This document shows, one piece after another, positions 7,203-14,518 of a stretch of DNA of 38,778 nucleotides (position 1 is the first letter of the stretch; every line of letters begins with the position of its first letter). The notes beneath the pieces are model-generated. The model was given only the letters and a program-made list of their open reading frames with translations, was not told the DNA's origin and did not search any database. The stretch is from JAVKSL01 sp039583695 (GTDB taxonomy: Bacteria; Actinomycetota; Acidimicrobiia; Acidimicrobiales; JAJPHD01). The DNA lies in NCBI GenBank assembly GCA_039583695.1, contig JAVKSL010000019.1, positions 1-38,778 of the forward strand. The letters run 5' to 3'. Both the position numbers and the translations under genes were made by a program.

Positions 7203-8107
7203 CAGGCCTGCCCTGTCTGGTCGCCGGCCCTGCTGTCGGCGATCCGTCGGGCTCGGTCGTAGAGTCCCGGTAGTTCAACGGATCGCGCCACCGTGCCAAA
7301 TCCCGGTGTCGGGCCGGACCAGGCCAGCCGGTCGATCCCGCCCAGCAAGCCCGGCTCGATCCGCAAGGTTGCCAGGTCCCGGAACAAAAAGGCGAGGTCC
7401 CGGTTGGCGGCGAGCGTCGCCGCCAGCTTGGCACCACCCCGCAGGGAGACCTCCCAGCGGCCCTGGACGTCTGGGATGGCCTCCAAGTGACTGTAGCGGG
7501 CGAGAATGGTCGTGGCCGAGCGGGCGCCCCAGCCGGCCAGCCCTGGGAACCCGTCCGAGGAGTCGCCCACCAACGCCAGCCAGTCGGGGATGGACGCGGG
7601 CGCGACCCCGAAGCGTGTCCAGACGCCTGCCTCGCCGATGGTCGCCGAGTGGCCTGCGCGCCGGTCGAGCTGGACCACCCTGTCGCCCGACACGCACTGC
7701 GCCAGGTCCTTGTCCGGCGTGCAGATCACCACCTGCTCAACCCGGTCGTCGGCCGCCGCCACCGATGCCGCCGAGGCGAGGGCGTCGTCGGCCTCCAGCT
7801 CGACCATCGGCCACACCACCAGGCCCAGCGCACCCACCGCCTCCTCCAGCAAACCGAACTGCGACGCCAGCGCGGGCGGCGTGGCGGCGCCCGTCTTGTA
7901 GCCGGGCCAGAGCTGGTTGCGGAAAGACTCGATCACGTGGTCGGTCGCGACCCCCACATGGGTCGCCCCGCTCTCAAGCAGGTCCAGCAGGGATGCCAGC
8001 ACCCCGCGGGTGGCTGCGACCTCCTGGCCGGAGGCGGTCACATGCGATGGCCGCCCGAAGTGGTGGCGAAACAGCTCGAAGGTCCCGTCGACCAGGTGCA
8101 CCTTCAC
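7202..8107 (-). CDS. Stand-alone 5'-3' exonuclease / flap nuclease (Pol I exonuclease-domain family)
   Basis: A 301-residue protein like the N-terminal nuclease domain of DNA polymerase I. Metal-binding acidic motifs are visible in order: HLVDGTF (Asp7), GVATD, LEADDALAS, CTPDKDLAQ and LVGDSSDGFPGLAGWGARSA, the last being the helix-3-turn-helix DNA-contact motif. These enzymes remove RNA primers and 5' flaps. No polymerase domain follows, so it resembles ExoIX/Xni or the extra nuclease of actinobacteria. The GTG at 8107 (VKVHLVDG) is chosen from the family N-terminus; a second GTG lies two codons later. It begins 4 bp after the epimerase stop, inside the dnaX-recR operon, consistent with a role in DNA maintenance. 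Confidence 0.88.
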   Translation of the reverse strand: MKVHLVDGTFELFRHHFGRPSHVTASGQEVAATRGVLASLLDLLESGATHVGVATDHVIESFRNQLWPGYKTGAATPPALASQFGLLEEAVGALGLVVWPMVELEADDALASAASVAAADDRVEQVVICTPDKDLAQCVSGDRVVQLDRRAGHSATIGEAGVWTRFGVAPASIPDWLALVGDSSDGFPGLAGWGARSATTILARYSHLEAIPDVQGRWEVSLRGGAKLAATLAANRDLAFLFRDLATLRIEPGLLGGIDRLAWSGPTPGFGTVARSVELPGLYDRARRIADSRAGDQTGQA

Positions 8108-8111
8108 CGAG

Positions 8112-8513
8112 CTACACTTGGACCAGCTCGATGAGGGTGCCGAATGCTCCCTTTGGGTGCAGGAACGCCACCACGGTGCCCCGGGATCCGGCGCGGGGCC
8201 GCTCGTCGACCACGCTCGCCCCGGCACGTTTGGCGGCTTGCAGCGCCAGCGCACAGTCGGCCACCCTGTAAGCGACGTGGTGGAGGCCCTCGCCACGACG
8301 CTCCAGCCAGCGAGCCACCGGCGAGTTGGCCCTGGTCGGAGTGATGAGCTGGATCCACGAGTCGCCGAGGCGGATCAACGCCTCCTCGACGCCGTCCAGG
8401 TCGACGCATTCGCGGTGGGTGACTATGACGCCGAATGTAGCCCGGTACCAGGCAACCGCCGCGTCCAGGTCACGTACCGCGATTCCAACATGGTCTATGT
8501 CGGTGAAGCTCAT
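8112..8513 (-). CDS. Methylmalonyl-CoA epimerase (VOC fold)
   Basis: A 133-residue vicinal-oxygen-chelate protein. IDHVGIAVRDLDAA (His8) opens the first half and GLHHVAYRV (His78/79) and HPKGAFGTLIELVQ (Glu129) mark the second; these supply the metal ligands. The enzyme interconverts (2R)- and (2S)-methylmalonyl-CoA in propionyl-CoA metabolism. The start is ATG 8513; a GTG at 8540 would overlap the recR stop region and add nine residues, and has a better AGGG ribosome site, so either is possible. Its place inside a DNA-repair operon has no obvious functional link. Confidence 0.85.
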   Translation of the reverse strand: MSFTDIDHVGIAVRDLDAAVAWYRATFGVIVTHRECVDLDGVEEALIRLGDSWIQLITPTRANSPVARWLERRGEGLHHVAYRVADCALALQAAKRAGASVVDERPRAGSRGTVVAFLHPKGAFGTLIELVQV

Positions 8514-8532
8514 CGGCCCACGGTAGAAGGCA

Positions 8533-9132
8533 TCAGCCACTCACCGCCCTGCGCCCTTCGATCGCCCGCCCCAGGGTCAGCTCGTCGGCGTACTCCAGGT
8601 CACCCCCCACGGGCAGGCCGCTGGCAATGCGGGTGACCCGCAGGCCAAGGGGGCTCAGAAGGCGGGCGAGATACATGGCTGTGGCCTCACCTTCCAGGTT
8701 GGGATTGGTGCACAGGATCACCTCGGCGACCGCCTCCGGGCCGATGCGGGCCAGGAGCTCACGGACCCTGAGCTGGTCCGGGCCGATTCCCTCGATTGGA
8801 TTGATAGCCCCCTGGAGGACGTGATAGCGGCCACGGAACTCCCGGGTGCGCTCGACAGCGACGATGTCGCGAGGGTCCTCGACGACGCACAGGACAGTGC
8901 CATCACGCCGCGGGTCAGTGCAGATGGCGCAGCATTCGGCCTCGGCGACGTTGAAGCAGCGCACGCAAAGCGAGGTCCGACGCTTAGCCTCGACGATCGA
9001 ACGGGCCAGCCGGAGCGAGTCCTCCTCGGGCACCTTGAGCAGGTGAAAGGCAATCCGCTGGGCTGACTTGGGCCCGATGCCGGGCAAGCGCCCGAGCTCG
9101 TCGATCAGGTCTTGGACGGGAGCGGCGTACAT
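8533..9132 (-). CDS. recR: Recombination mediator RecR
   Basis: A 199-residue RecR. The N-terminal helix-hairpin-helix (LGRLPGIGPKSAQRIAFHLL) is followed by a four-Cys zinc finger (CVRCFNVAEAECCAIC) and a Toprim domain (CVVEDPRDIVAVERT, GPDQLRV), ending with the Walker-B-like LEYADELTL. RecR with RecO (and RecF) loads RecA on gapped DNA. ATG 9132 gives the normal family length. It starts 8 bp after the ybaB stop; dnaX-ybaB-recR is a widely conserved gene order, which supports all three calls. Confidence 0.97.
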   Translation of the reverse strand: MYAAPVQDLIDELGRLPGIGPKSAQRIAFHLLKVPEEDSLRLARSIVEAKRRTSLCVRCFNVAEAECCAICTDPRRDGTVLCVVEDPRDIVAVERTREFRGRYHVLQGAINPIEGIGPDQLRVRELLARIGPEAVAEVILCTNPNLEGEATAMYLARLLSPLGLRVTRIASGLPVGGDLEYADELTLGRAIEGRRAVSG

Positions 9133-9140
9133 GTGGGCGC

Positions 9141-9689
9141 TCAGCCCGGGTGCTGGGAGGGAGTTGGGGGCTCGCTGGCTTTGGGCGGCGCTGTCGGGGT
9201 GGGAACAGGGGTTGGGGGCTCGCCAGCGGCGGGGGGCGACGGTGGCGTGGCGGACAGGCCCAGGGCCTCCATTGCCCCGGTCAGCAGATCTGGAAGGCTG
9301 GCGCCGAGTCCCGGCAAACCGCCAGCTAACAGACCAGGAAGGTCGGCGCCGAGCACGGAGAGTCCGCTGAGCATCCCTGCCAGGCCCCCGCCTCCGGCAT
9401 CCTCGACCTCGGCTTGGTCGAGTGCGTGGTTGATCGCCGCCGATATCAGGTCCTCGATCAGGCTCGGGTCGTCGGGGTCGATTGCCGAGGGATCGACATG
9501 GACTGCGCTGCAGGCGATGCCCGAGGGCGTGTGGGCGCCACCGGTCAGGGTGACGGTCACGACCCCGCCAGCGGCGCTCCCGACGAAGCCGATCTCGCCA
9601 TGCTGAGCTGCAGCGGAAGGCGGGGCACCCAGCGCCTGTGCCTGGCGCATGAGCTCGCTGAGGTTGGGAAGCTCGAAACCTCCGGTCAT
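9141..9689 (-). CDS. ybaB: YbaB/EbfC nucleoid-associated protein with long Pro/Gly-rich tail
   Basis: The first ~95 residues fit YbaB/EbfC: an N-terminal helix (LSELMRQAQAL), a central sheet (GEIGFVGSAAGGVVTVTLTGG) and DDPSLIEDLISAAINHALDQA. These small dimers bind DNA without strict sequence specificity. This copy is 182 residues, against about 100-110 for usual members: the extra C-terminal part is Gly/Leu-rich (about 110-145) and then Pro/Thr-rich (PTPVPTPTAPPKASEPPTP), probably disordered. The start is supported by GGAGGTGA upstream of ATG 9689. It lies 52 bp after the dnaX stop and 8 bp before recR. Confidence 0.88.
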   Translation of the reverse strand: MTGGFELPNLSELMRQAQALGAPPSAAAQHGEIGFVGSAAGGVVTVTLTGGAHTPSGIACSAVHVDPSAIDPDDPSLIEDLISAAINHALDQAEVEDAGGGGLAGMLSGLSVLGADLPGLLAGGLPGLGASLPDLLTGAMEALGLSATPPSPPAAGEPPTPVPTPTAPPKASEPPTPSQHPG

Positions 9690-9741
9690 GTGATGTCACC
9701 TCCGTCTCGGAGCGACCCGTTAGGGACCCTGGCCAGCATGT

Positions 9742-11586
9742 CTATTCGGTCTTGACCCACTCGGCGCCTGGGAACGCCTCGAGGAGCAGGCTATGGGCGG
9801 AGATGGGACCGCTGGCCGCTTCGGGCAGCCTGCGAACCTCCGAAGCGGGCAGGTCCTCGAACGCTTCTCGACCCTGAGTCGACTGGTGGGCTGCCGGGTC
9901 CTTGTTGTCGTCGACGACCAGGCGCAGCCGGACCTGAGTGCCAAAGTGGGCCGATAGAGCCGCCTCTACCTCGGCGCGAACGGGTTCGCAGTTGGCCCGG
10001 TGGTTGGCATCCGGAAGGGCAAAGACCGCCAGGCCATCCTGAGCGTCGAGGAAGCGGCCAGCCCGGAAAAGCGAACGGGCACGTGGTCGGAGCGCATCGA
10101 GCACATGGTCTCCCCACGCCTCGACCAGGTCGTCCCGACTTGGCGCCGGCGATGACGGAGCGGGATTGGTGGAGGTCGTTGCCGGGGCTGCGGCCCCGGT
10201 ATAAGTGAGGGACAGCGGTGGCGGTGGGGCCAGGCGGGCGAGCCGCTCACGGGGCATTGACTGTTGCGGTCTCATGGCCTTCAAGGCTGCACGGGCGCCC
10301 GCAGCCGGTGCGTCGTCGGGTTGTGCGCCGTCGGTGGGTGGTGCGCCGTCGGTGGGTGGTGCGCCGTCGGTGGGTGGTGCGCCGTCGGTGGGTGGTGCGC
10401 CGTCAGGTGGCGCGTCGGGTATCGCTCTAGGACCCGACGGGGGCCGCGCCGACCCATGGTCTCCCTGGCTGAGGCGGTGCTCCAGCCGCTCGAGCCGCTC
10501 GACCAGGGCTGCGCTCGACGTGTCGGCCTCGGGGCTGGCCAGGCGGATCAGAGCCATCTCGAGCGAGATGCGTGGATCCAGCGAGTCACGCATCTCGACG
10601 AGGGCCTGTCCAATAGTCTCCATGGCCCGCACCACCCCAGCAGTGCCCAACCGCCCGGCCTGCGCTCCAACCTTCTCGCGCTCCTCGTCACCCAGCTCGA
10701 CCAGCCTGGGCGCCAGCTTGGCCAAGAATCCCTGCCGGAGCTGCTCGAGCAGCTCGGTGGCCAGCCTGGCTGCATCCCGTCCGGAGGCAATCCCCCGGGC
10801 CACCGCCACAAGCGCGCGCTGTGCATCTTGCTCGCAAAGCGCCTCGACCAGCTCGTCGATGGCGGCTTCCTCGTCCGCGTCCTCCTCGGAGGCACCCTCC
10901 GCCGCCACAAGCTGGTCCAGGGCAGACAGTGCGTCACGTGCCGAGCCATTGGCCCGCTTGAGGGCCACCGAAAGCACCCCTGGCGCGAGGGTCAGGCCGG
11001 CGTCAGCTTGGACGTCACGAAGCAAGCCCGTCAGCACGCCGGCGCCCAACAGCCGGAACTCGAAGTGCTGGGTCCGACTGACGATCGTGTGAAGGACCTT
11101 GTGTGGGTCGGTGGTGGCCAGCACGAACACCACGTGCGGCGGGGGCTCTTCCAGGGTTTTCAGCAGCGTGTTCGAGGCCGGAGTGGACAGCATGTGGACC
11201 TCGTCGATGATGTAGACCTTGTGGCGGCCTGGCGTTGCCAACGCAGCTCGGGCCACCAGGTCCCGCATCGCATCCACACCGTTGTTGGAAGCCGCGTCCA
11301 GCTCGTGGACATCGAGGGAGGCACCCCGGGTGATTGCCATGCATGATGCACATTGCCCGCAGGGCTCTCCGTCGCGTATCGCCTCGCAGTTGAGGGCTTT
11401 GGCCAGGATCCGGGCGGTGGAGGTCTTGCCGGTGCCCCTGGGGCCGCTGAATAGATATGCGTGGCTTACGTGGTCCCGACGGACTGCGTTGCGCAGCGCT
11501 GTGGCCACATGGTCCTGCCCGCGCAGCTCCGAGAAGCGCTGGGGTCGGTAGCGCCGGTAGAGGGACTGGTAGGGCGGGTCCTCCAC
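9742..11586 (-). CDS. dnaX: DNA polymerase III subunit gamma/tau
   Basis: A 614-residue clamp-loader ATPase. Walker A is GPRGTGKT (48-55), a zinc module follows (CEAIRDGEPCGQCASC), then Walker B IIDEVHML, TLLKTLEEPPPHVVF, ATTDPHK and the arginine-finger region SRTQHFEF. After the oligomerisation domain comes a Pro-rich linker with four perfect PPTDGA repeats, then a C-terminal tau-like domain (DLVEAWGDHVLDALRPRARSLF). It loads the beta clamp together with delta and delta'. The GTG at 11586 (VEDPPYQSLYRRYRP) matches the family start; the open frame continues upstream through a tandem repeat and scaffold gap, which I regard as non-coding. First gene of the operon down to purU, with SRP RNA upstream. 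Confidence 0.95.
   Translation of the reverse strand: MEDPPYQSLYRRYRPQRFSELRGQDHVATALRNAVRRDHVSHAYLFSGPRGTGKTSTARILAKALNCEAIRDGEPCGQCASCMAITRGASLDVHELDAASNNGVDAMRDLVARAALATPGRHKVYIIDEVHMLSTPASNTLLKTLEEPPPHVVFVLATTDPHKVLHTIVSRTQHFEFRLLGAGVLTGLLRDVQADAGLTLAPGVLSVALKRANGSARDALSALDQLVAAEGASEEDADEEAAIDELVEALCEQDAQRALVAVARGIASGRDAARLATELLEQLRQGFLAKLAPRLVELGDEEREKVGAQAGRLGTAGVVRAMETIGQALVEMRDSLDPRISLEMALIRLASPEADTSSAALVERLERLEHRLSQGDHGSARPPSGPRAIPDAPPDGAPPTDGAPPTDGAPPTDGAPPTDGAQPDDAPAAGARAALKAMRPQQSMPRERLARLAPPPPLSLTYTGAAAPATTSTNPAPSSPAPSRDDLVEAWGDHVLDALRPRARSLFRAGRFLDAQDGLAVFALPDANHRANCEPVRAEVEAALSAHFGTQVRLRLVVDDNKDPAAHQSTQGREAFEDLPASEVRRLPEAASGPISAHSLLLEAFPGAEWVKTE
10323..10405 (-). repeat. In-frame 18-bp tandem repeat in dnaX linker
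   Basis: Four perfect 18-bp units (10323-10340, 10341-10358, 10359-10376, 10377-10394) plus a partial fifth. They encode PPTDGA repeats in the linker between the clamp-loader core and the C-terminal domain of gamma/tau. Perfect identity at DNA level suggests recent expansion; unit length keeps the frame. Confidence 0.9.
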
Positions 11587-11602
11587 GGCGCCCCAGCCTA
11601 CA

Positions 11603-11694
11603 CGTGCTGCCTCCGCTCGTGCTGCCTCCGCTCGTGCTGCCTCCGCTCGTGCTGCCTCCGCTCGTGCTGCCTCCGCTCGTGCTGCCTCCGCTCG
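11603..11694. repeat. 15-bp tandem array running into a scaffold gap upstream of dnaX
   Basis: Six perfect copies of a 15-bp unit (CGTGCTGCCTCCGCT, from 11603 to 11692) continue into the N-run. The first bases after the gap (11795 on) resemble the same unit with one change. The array therefore probably spans the gap, and its true length is unknown. It lies between the 3' end of the SRP RNA and the dnaX start. In the dnaX frame it would read (EAARA)n, but the dnaX family start lies after it. Confidence 0.85.
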
Positions 11695-11794
11695 NNNNNN
11701 NNNNNNNNNNNNNNNNNNNNNNNNNNNNNNNNNNNNNNNNNNNNNNNNNNNNNNNNNNNNNNNNNNNNNNNNNNNNNNNNNNNNNNNNNNNNNN
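11695..11794. other. Scaffold gap (100 N)
   Basis: Exactly 100 unknown bases, the conventional placeholder for a gap of unknown size. Both flanks are the same 15-bp repeat family, so the gap is most simply an unassembled stretch of that array. Confidence 0.95.
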
Positions 11795-11817
11795 TGCTGC
11801 CTGCCGCTCGGTGCGAC

Positions 11818-11913
11818 GGCCAGGCTTGCTGCGGCACACGGGTCTGCCCGTTGAGAGCTGCTGCCTTCCGGCCCTGACTCGGTTCGCGGGCTGCCGTTGC
11901 GCAGGGCCCAGCC
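11818..11913 (-). ncRNA. ffs: Signal recognition particle RNA, bacterial small type
   Basis: On the minus strand this ~96-nt segment contains the conserved SRP domain IV core GTCAGGGCCGGAAGGCAGCA, with its GGAA tetraloop and the asymmetric AGCAG side. The 5' end GGCTGGGC pairs with the 3' end GCCTGGCC over eight pairs including two G-U, closing the long hairpin. The RNA binds Ffh and directs ribosomes making membrane proteins. SRP RNA next to dnaX is a familiar bacterial arrangement. Ends are set from the terminal helix and may be off by a few bases. It is not predicted by any ORF; a TATCCT at 11942-11947 (minus) could be its -10 region. Confidence 0.9.
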
Positions 11914-11960
11914 GCCGCACGGAACGGCGGACTCGACGCAGAGGATAGCTTGGATCGATC

Positions 11961-12045
11961 GGAGGGGTGCGAGAGCGGCCGAATCGGCACGACTGGAAAT
12001 CGTGTGTCCTGCAAGGGACCGTGGGTTCGAATCCCACCCTCTCCG
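11961..12045 (+). tRNA. tRNA-Ser(GGA)
   Basis: An 85-nt type II tRNA. The acceptor stem GGAGGGG (11961-11967) pairs with CCTCTCC (12038-12044). The anticodon stem CACGA/TCGTG encloses a loop with anticodon GGA (11995-11997), reading UCC/UCU. A long variable arm (as in serine tRNAs) precedes the T-arm GTGGG-TTCGAAT-CCCAC. The discriminator is G and CCA is not encoded. It is divergent from the SRP RNA gene 47 bp away. Confidence 0.97.
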
Positions 12046-12125
12046 CCGCCGCCGCCACCACTGCCGCATAAAGGCATAAAGTCTGTTACCTGACCGGCGC
12101 TGTGGCGTCAGAGCGAGGAGTGCCA

Positions 12126-12314
12126 ATGTCACGTCGACAGTTTGGGTTCCTGATGGGGTTCCTCATCGTATGGCTGGCGTGGGTGGCCTCCTGGGTCGTC
12201 CTGGCCGCCGTGATCGCCGGGGGGATCTGCTGGCTGGTGGTTGGCTTGCTCGAAGGCGGGCTCGATCTAGAGAGCATCTCCGCGCGATTCCGTGACGAGT
12301 CCCGACGCCGCTGA
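12126..12314 (+). CDS. Small membrane protein, DUF2273-like
   Basis: A 62-residue protein with two closely spaced hydrophobic stretches (about 7-25 and 27-43) followed by a polar tail, LLEGGLDLESISARFRDES. This shape (short helical hairpin, then a Gly-Asp-Leu motif and a charged end) is that of DUF2273 proteins that accompany Asp23 genes. ATG 12126 follows GAGGAG by 5 bp. It opens the cluster of envelope genes ending at 14466. Function in the family is not established beyond membrane association with Asp23/AmaP. Confidence 0.7.
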   Translation: MSRRQFGFLMGFLIVWLAWVASWVVLAAVIAGGICWLVVGLLEGGLDLESISARFRDESRRR

Positions 12315-12384
12315 CACCACTGGCCGACTGAGCTCTCACCGCACTTGCACGATCGCCTACCCAGCTGACAAGGAGCAACTGCGC

Positions 12385-12945
12385 ATGTCTACTCCCGAGT
12401 CCACCGATGCCGAGTCCACCGATGCCGAGATCACCGAGGTCAAGATAGCAACCCCCGCTTCGACCGGGCCCACCGCGGCGACCGCCTCCAAGACGGGGCC
12501 CCGGACCTCCGGAAAGCCGCTCGATCGCCAGCCGCCCGGTGCCCGATTGGTCACCGAGAGAGGCGTCACCCAGATATCCGATGTGGTTGTATCCAAGATC
12601 GCAGCCCTCGCAACGAGGGAGATCCCCGGTGTCTATGCGATGGGCAAAGGCCTGGCCCGGGCCTTCGGCGCCCTGCGTTCGAGGGTTCCTGGAGGACCCA
12701 GCACCGACACTAGCTCCCAGGGGATAATCGTGGAGGTCGGGGAGCGCCAGGCCGCCATCGACATCAACATCGTGGCTCATTATGGCCTGAGCATCATCGA
12801 GACAACCGAAGCGGTGAGGGCCAACGTCATCGACAGGCTGGAGACGATGACCGGCCTGGAGGTGGTGGAGGTCAACATCAATGTCGACGACTTGCACTTC
12901 GACTCTGAGCTTGGCTTGGACGACGGACCCAGCAGAGTTCTTTGA
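12385..12945 (+). CDS. Asp23/Gls24-family envelope stress protein
   Basis: A 186-residue protein. The first ~50 residues are Thr/Ser/Pro-rich and likely disordered, with a repeated ESTDA. The Asp23 domain follows (about 54-175): LVTERGVTQISDVVVSKIAALATREIPGVYAMG, then GIIVEVGERQAAIDINIVAHYGLSI and VVEVNINVDDLHF. Asp23 proteins sit under the membrane anchored by AmaP and affect cell-wall stress responses. ATG 12385 has AAGGAG 9 bp upstream. Its TGA overlaps the next gene's TTG start. Confidence 0.92.
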   Translation: MSTPESTDAESTDAEITEVKIATPASTGPTAATASKTGPRTSGKPLDRQPPGARLVTERGVTQISDVVVSKIAALATREIPGVYAMGKGLARAFGALRSRVPGGPSTDTSSQGIIVEVGERQAAIDINIVAHYGLSIIETTEAVRANVIDRLETMTGLEVVEVNINVDDLHFDSELGLDDGPSRVL

Positions 12946-13280
12946 GCACGGGCACTGGCCAGCCAGACCGACGAACCCTGGCGACGGCGGTTGCCCAGGC
13001 GGCGGCGGCCGTGCCTGGAGTGGCTGGCCTGTCGGCGGGGCGAGGTGTTCAGGTGGGTGTCCAGTTTCCCGGGGGCACGGTCCAGGGAGTCGCTCTGCAA
13101 GCTGAGGCGGTGGTCGTGCATGTCGTCCTCGACCAGTTCCCCCTGAGCGCGGTGGTCGAGCCGGCCCGGTCCGCGGCCGAGAACGCCTTGCGCCAACTCG
13201 GCGATCAGCGGCCGGTCGAGATCGTGGTGGATGACGTGATCCTCGAAGCGCCGGGCCCCGGGTGGGACACCCCGCCGTGA
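12942..13280 (+). CDS. Small Asp23-like protein of the envelope cluster
   Basis: A 112-residue protein starting at TTG 12942, which overlaps the Asp23 stop as TTGA. Its pattern (LATAVAQAAAAVPGVAGLSAG, then VVVHVVLDQFPLSAVVEPARSAAENAL and PVEIVVDDVIL) mirrors the Asp23 fold: N-terminal helix, strand pairs and a final VDDV strand. It looks like a shortened second copy of the Asp23 module. It has no membrane segment. The start codon is inferred from the overlap. Confidence 0.75.
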   Translation: MSTGTGQPDRRTLATAVAQAAAAVPGVAGLSAGRGVQVGVQFPGGTVQGVALQAEAVVVHVVLDQFPLSAVVEPARSAAENALRQLGDQRPVEIVVDDVILEAPGPGWDTPP

Positions 13281-13879
13281 GAGTGACCAACCGGCTCCTT
13301 GGGATCCTGGTCGGCCTGGCCCTGGCAGCGGCGGGAGGGTTCATGGCCTTCGAGACGATCCTGGCCGCAGCCGGCCAGCCTTTTTTGGTGATCCCAGGTC
13401 GGCAGTGGTTGACGGTGCTTCGCCACACCAAGTGGTCGGCCGCCACCGTGATCGTGGTCATGGCTGTGATCGCCGCGGTGGGCGTGGTCCTCCTGATCGC
13501 CGAGGCCCGCCGCTGGCGCCGCTGGAGAGCACCCATCGCTGCGGCCAGGGGAACCGCTGCCATCGCTGCGGCCAACGGGACCACAACCTGGTGGGTAACC
13601 CGCCGGTCGGTGGAAGCACACCTGGCCCGGCAGCTACGAGCCAGCACCGACGCCCTGCGCCCCCGCTTCCGCCTGAACCCGCGTGATCGCCAGTGGCGGA
13701 TCAGGGTGCTGGCGGGTATGCCAGTCCTTGCGGACCAAGACGCGCGGGCAGCGATGGCCGGACAGATCGAGGAGATCGCCACTCAAGTCCTGGCCCGCCT
13801 TGGCGCACCAGGGTCGAGCCGGATCAAGGTCCGGCTTCGCCGCCAGCGCCGTGCGGGACGCAGGGAGGTCTTCCGGTGA
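13277..13879 (+). CDS. Membrane protein of Asp23 cluster (DUF6286-like)
   Basis: A 200-residue protein starting at GTG 13277 (GTGA overlap with the previous stop). Two transmembrane segments are seen (about 8-30 and 55-77), then a cytoplasmic basic region and a C-terminal module ending QIEEIATQVLARLGAPGSSRIKVRLRRQRR. This matches the layout I know for DUF6286 proteins in actinobacterial Asp23 clusters. They are presumed membrane partners of Asp23. Function unproven. Confidence 0.7.
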   Translation: MRVTNRLLGILVGLALAAAGGFMAFETILAAAGQPFLVIPGRQWLTVLRHTKWSAATVIVVMAVIAAVGVVLLIAEARRWRRWRAPIAAARGTAAIAAANGTTTWWVTRRSVEAHLARQLRASTDALRPRFRLNPRDRQWRIRVLAGMPVLADQDARAAMAGQIEEIATQVLARLGAPGSSRIKVRLRRQRRAGRREVFR

Positions 13880-14466
13880 GCGACCGGGCCAACCGGATTG
13901 CGGGGGCGATGCTCGCCGTTGCGCTCCTGGCAATCGGAGGCCTGGGCCTTAGCGTCGCTCTGGGGGCGTGGGGGCACTCTGCCCCAGTCAACCTGGTGGA
14001 TCCCATCGTTGTGAGATGGTGGCACGACGGCGGCTGGAAGTCCTTCGCATCTTTGGCATTCATCGGTCTGGTGCTGTTCGTGCTGGGCTTGACCCTGACC
14101 TGGGCGGAGCTCCGTCACCGGGGGCCGAGCCCTCTTGGGGACTTCGAAGCCTCGCCCCGGACCGGTGTGCCAGAGGCGCCCCAACGAGGCTTGACAACAC
14201 TTCGAGCCGCGCCCCTGCGTCGTGCCCTGGAGTCGGACCTGCGCGCGATCGATGGGGTTCAGCGTGCCTCGGTAAGCCTCCTGGGAGGGCCCGGCGGGCT
14301 GGAGCTGCGCGCGCAGCTGGATGTCGGGGACCGCGCTGAGCTGACCAGCGTCGGCGACAATCTAGCCAAGGCGATCGAGCGGCTCGCGCTCACCGTCGGC
14401 TTTGGTCCGAGCCTGGTTGAGGTTACGATCTCACTGGTCCCCGAACCGGATCAGCGAGTCAGCTGA
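13876..14466 (+). CDS. AmaP-like alkaline-shock membrane anchor
   Basis: A 196-residue protein starting at GTG 13876 (GTGA overlap). It has two membrane helices (about 8-30 and 55-77) separated by a short external loop, followed by a cytoplasmic domain whose end (LRAIDGVQRASVSLLGGPGGLELRAQLDV ... LVEVTISLVPEP) resembles the Asp23-interacting part of AmaP. AmaP anchors Asp23 to the membrane. It is the last gene of the cluster, and the aldo/keto reductase follows after 52 bp with its own ribosome site. Confidence 0.72.
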   Translation: MSDRANRIAGAMLAVALLAIGGLGLSVALGAWGHSAPVNLVDPIVVRWWHDGGWKSFASLAFIGLVLFVLGLTLTWAELRHRGPSPLGDFEASPRTGVPEAPQRGLTTLRAAPLRRALESDLRAIDGVQRASVSLLGGPGGLELRAQLDVGDRAELTSVGDNLAKAIERLALTVGFGPSLVEVTISLVPEPDQRVS

Positions 14467-14518
14467 GGGACCCGCGTAGAACGAACCGTAAACCCACATG
14501 ATCCGAAGGGAGAGCGAA

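Noticed and set aside
5857..8271. 804-residue open frame on the plus strand
   Set aside because: It is antisense to purU, tadA and the exonuclease, which have clear catalytic motifs; its sequence is low-complexity Pro/Arg/Gly typical of a GC-rich shadow frame.
9742..12132. 796-residue dnaX frame extending through the scaffold gap
   Set aside because: The upstream part crosses the SRP RNA and antisense tRNA-Ser; the family start is at 11586.
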